In this document: positions 5,673 to 6,437 of the stretch, in pieces
Numbering within the stretch: position 1 is the stretch's first letter
Layout of the letters: each line of letters starts with the position of its first letter
NCBI GenBank assembly: GCA_022710245.1
Contig: JAKLHH010000454.1
Span: forward strand, 1-6,437
Origin: Myxococcota bacterium
GTDB taxonomy: Bacteria; Myxococcota; Polyangia; GCA-2747355; JAKLHH01
Direction of reading: 5' to 3'
DNA length: 6,437 nucleotides
Notes under the pieces: generated by a model
What the model saw: the letters and a program-made list of their open reading frames with translations, nothing else
Databases searched by the model: none
Told to the model about the DNA's origin: nothing
Program-made: the position numbers and the translations under genes

Positions 5673-6437
5673 ATGAGCAACCTGCTGCTGGTCAACGCCG
5701 AGGGCCCCGAGAAGCGGGTGGCCCTGCTCGAGAACGAGCAGCTCGCCGAGCTCTACATCGAGCGCCCCGGCGAGGGCGGCATCGTCGGCAACGTCTACAA
5801 GGGCCGCGTGGTGCGCGTGCTGCCCGGGATGCAGGCTGCCTTCGTCGACATCGGCATCGGCCGCGCCGCCTTCCTCTACGTCGCCGACGTCGACGTGGGC
5901 GGACCGCAGCCGGGCCTGAGCCGCATGGTCTACGCGAGCGGCGAGCACGACGAGCCAGGCCAGCGCGCCGCGCGCGACGACCGCCCGGCCCACGCCGAGC
6001 ACGCCGGCGACGGCGAGGGAGGCGGCGAGCACGACGAGGAGCCGCCCGAGGAGCTCTCGCGCGCGCCGCAGACCCCGATCCAGGACCGCATCCGCGAGGG
6101 GCAGGAGCTGCTGGTCCAGGTCGCCAAGGAGCCGATCGGCACCAAGGGCGCGCGGGTGACCACCCACATTTCCCTTCCCGGCCGCTACCTGGTGCTCATG
6201 CCCGCCCTGGGCCGGATCGGCGTTTCCCGAAAAATCGAAGACGAGGTGGAACGCCGCCGCCTGCGGGACATCATGCTCGAATTGAATCCGCCCCGCGGGC
6301 TGGGCTTCATTGTCCGCACCGCCGGCGCCGACCGCAGCAAGCGCGAACTGTCGCGCGACCTGGCCTACCTGGTGCGGCTGTGGCGGGTCATCGTCCGCCG
6401 CATGAAGAAGATGGCCGCACCCGTAGACATCTACGAG
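5673..6437 (+). CDS. rng: Ribonuclease E/G, 5' part (window ends inside the gene)
   Basis: The frame is open from ATG 5673 to the last base, 255 residues, with no stop; the rest of the gene lies outside. Residues about 36-165 are an S1-type RNA-binding domain: GNVYKGRVVRVLPGMQAAFVD (39-59) then GRAAFLYVADV (63-73), resuming with IREGQELLVQVAKEPIGTKG (140-159) and the conserved TTHISLPGRYLVLMP (163-177). The following GRIGVSRKIEDE and GFIVRTAG blocks are also typical of RNase E/G, which cleaves single-stranded RNA and matures rRNA in the cytoplasm. The catalytic Asp residues and zinc-link cysteines lie beyond the window. The S1 domain is interrupted at about 76-133 by an acidic, His- and Gly-rich insert. 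Codon choice changes at residue 166, where GAA, AAA, ATT, TTG and AAT appear after being absent. It could equally be called rne; I prefer rng because the N-terminus is of the shorter family type. Confidence 0.93.
   Translation, partial: MSNLLLVNAEGPEKRVALLENEQLAELYIERPGEGGIVGNVYKGRVVRVLPGMQAAFVDIGIGRAAFLYVADVDVGGPQPGLSRMVYASGEHDEPGQRAARDDRPAHAEHAGDGEGGGEHDEEPPEELSRAPQTPIQDRIREGQELLVQVAKEPIGTKGARVTTHISLPGRYLVLMPALGRIGVSRKIEDEVERRRLRDIMLELNPPRGLGFIVRTAGADRSKRELSRDLAYLVRLWRVIVRRMKKMAAPVDIYE

Noticed and set aside
2565..6167. Very long open frame on the minus strand (about 1200 codons)
   Set aside because: It lies antiparallel to the radical SAM and RNase genes, which have clear family motifs. 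Its product is Arg/Leu/Ala/Gly-rich and low in complexity, including the reverse reading of the 18-bp repeats. Long antisense frames are normal in G+C-rich DNA.

Overview
This is a G+C-rich window. Its codon choice (almost only GAG, AAG, CTC, GCG and GGC) and gene content suggest a deltaproteobacterial, Myxococcota-like genome or metagenomic contig. That assignment comes from remembered family resemblance and was not searched. All supported genes are on the + strand.

Layout: (1) bases 1-807, the 3' part of an unrecognised Lys/Glu-rich protein with six cysteines, followed by a perfect 20-bp palindrome. (2) Bases 948-2186, a left-handed beta-helix (GlmU C-terminal-like) protein with a helical C-terminus and no nucleotidyltransferase domain. 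(3) Bases 2187-2591, a gene-poor stretch unlike its surroundings: three tandem 15-bp repeats, a perfect 8-bp-arm hairpin and a segment near 47% G+C, possibly a REP-like or mobile-element remnant. (4) Bases 2592-5621, a 1009-aa fusion of a radical SAM protein (TIGR03960-like, with a B12-binding-like N-terminal domain) to a DUF2344/TIGR03936 domain. Ten perfect QEAGAA repeats lie in the linker between them. (5) Bases 5673-6437, the 5' part of a ribonuclease E/G gene, cut by the window end.

The radical SAM-DUF2344 pair next to RNase E/G is a recurring bacterial gene neighbourhood. Its biochemical role is, to my knowledge, not established. The proximity to an RNA-processing enzyme suggests a job in RNA or ribosome metabolism, which is inference only.

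The observations most worth checking are the 18-bp minisatellite in the radical SAM linker, which also lays down eleven regularly spaced AGGAGG anti-SD matches; an abrupt codon-usage switch inside the RNase gene near 6168, which points to recombination or a chimeric assembly; and the foreign-looking 2217-2600 segment directly before the radical SAM gene. I found no CRISPR array, tRNA, rRNA or intact transposase.
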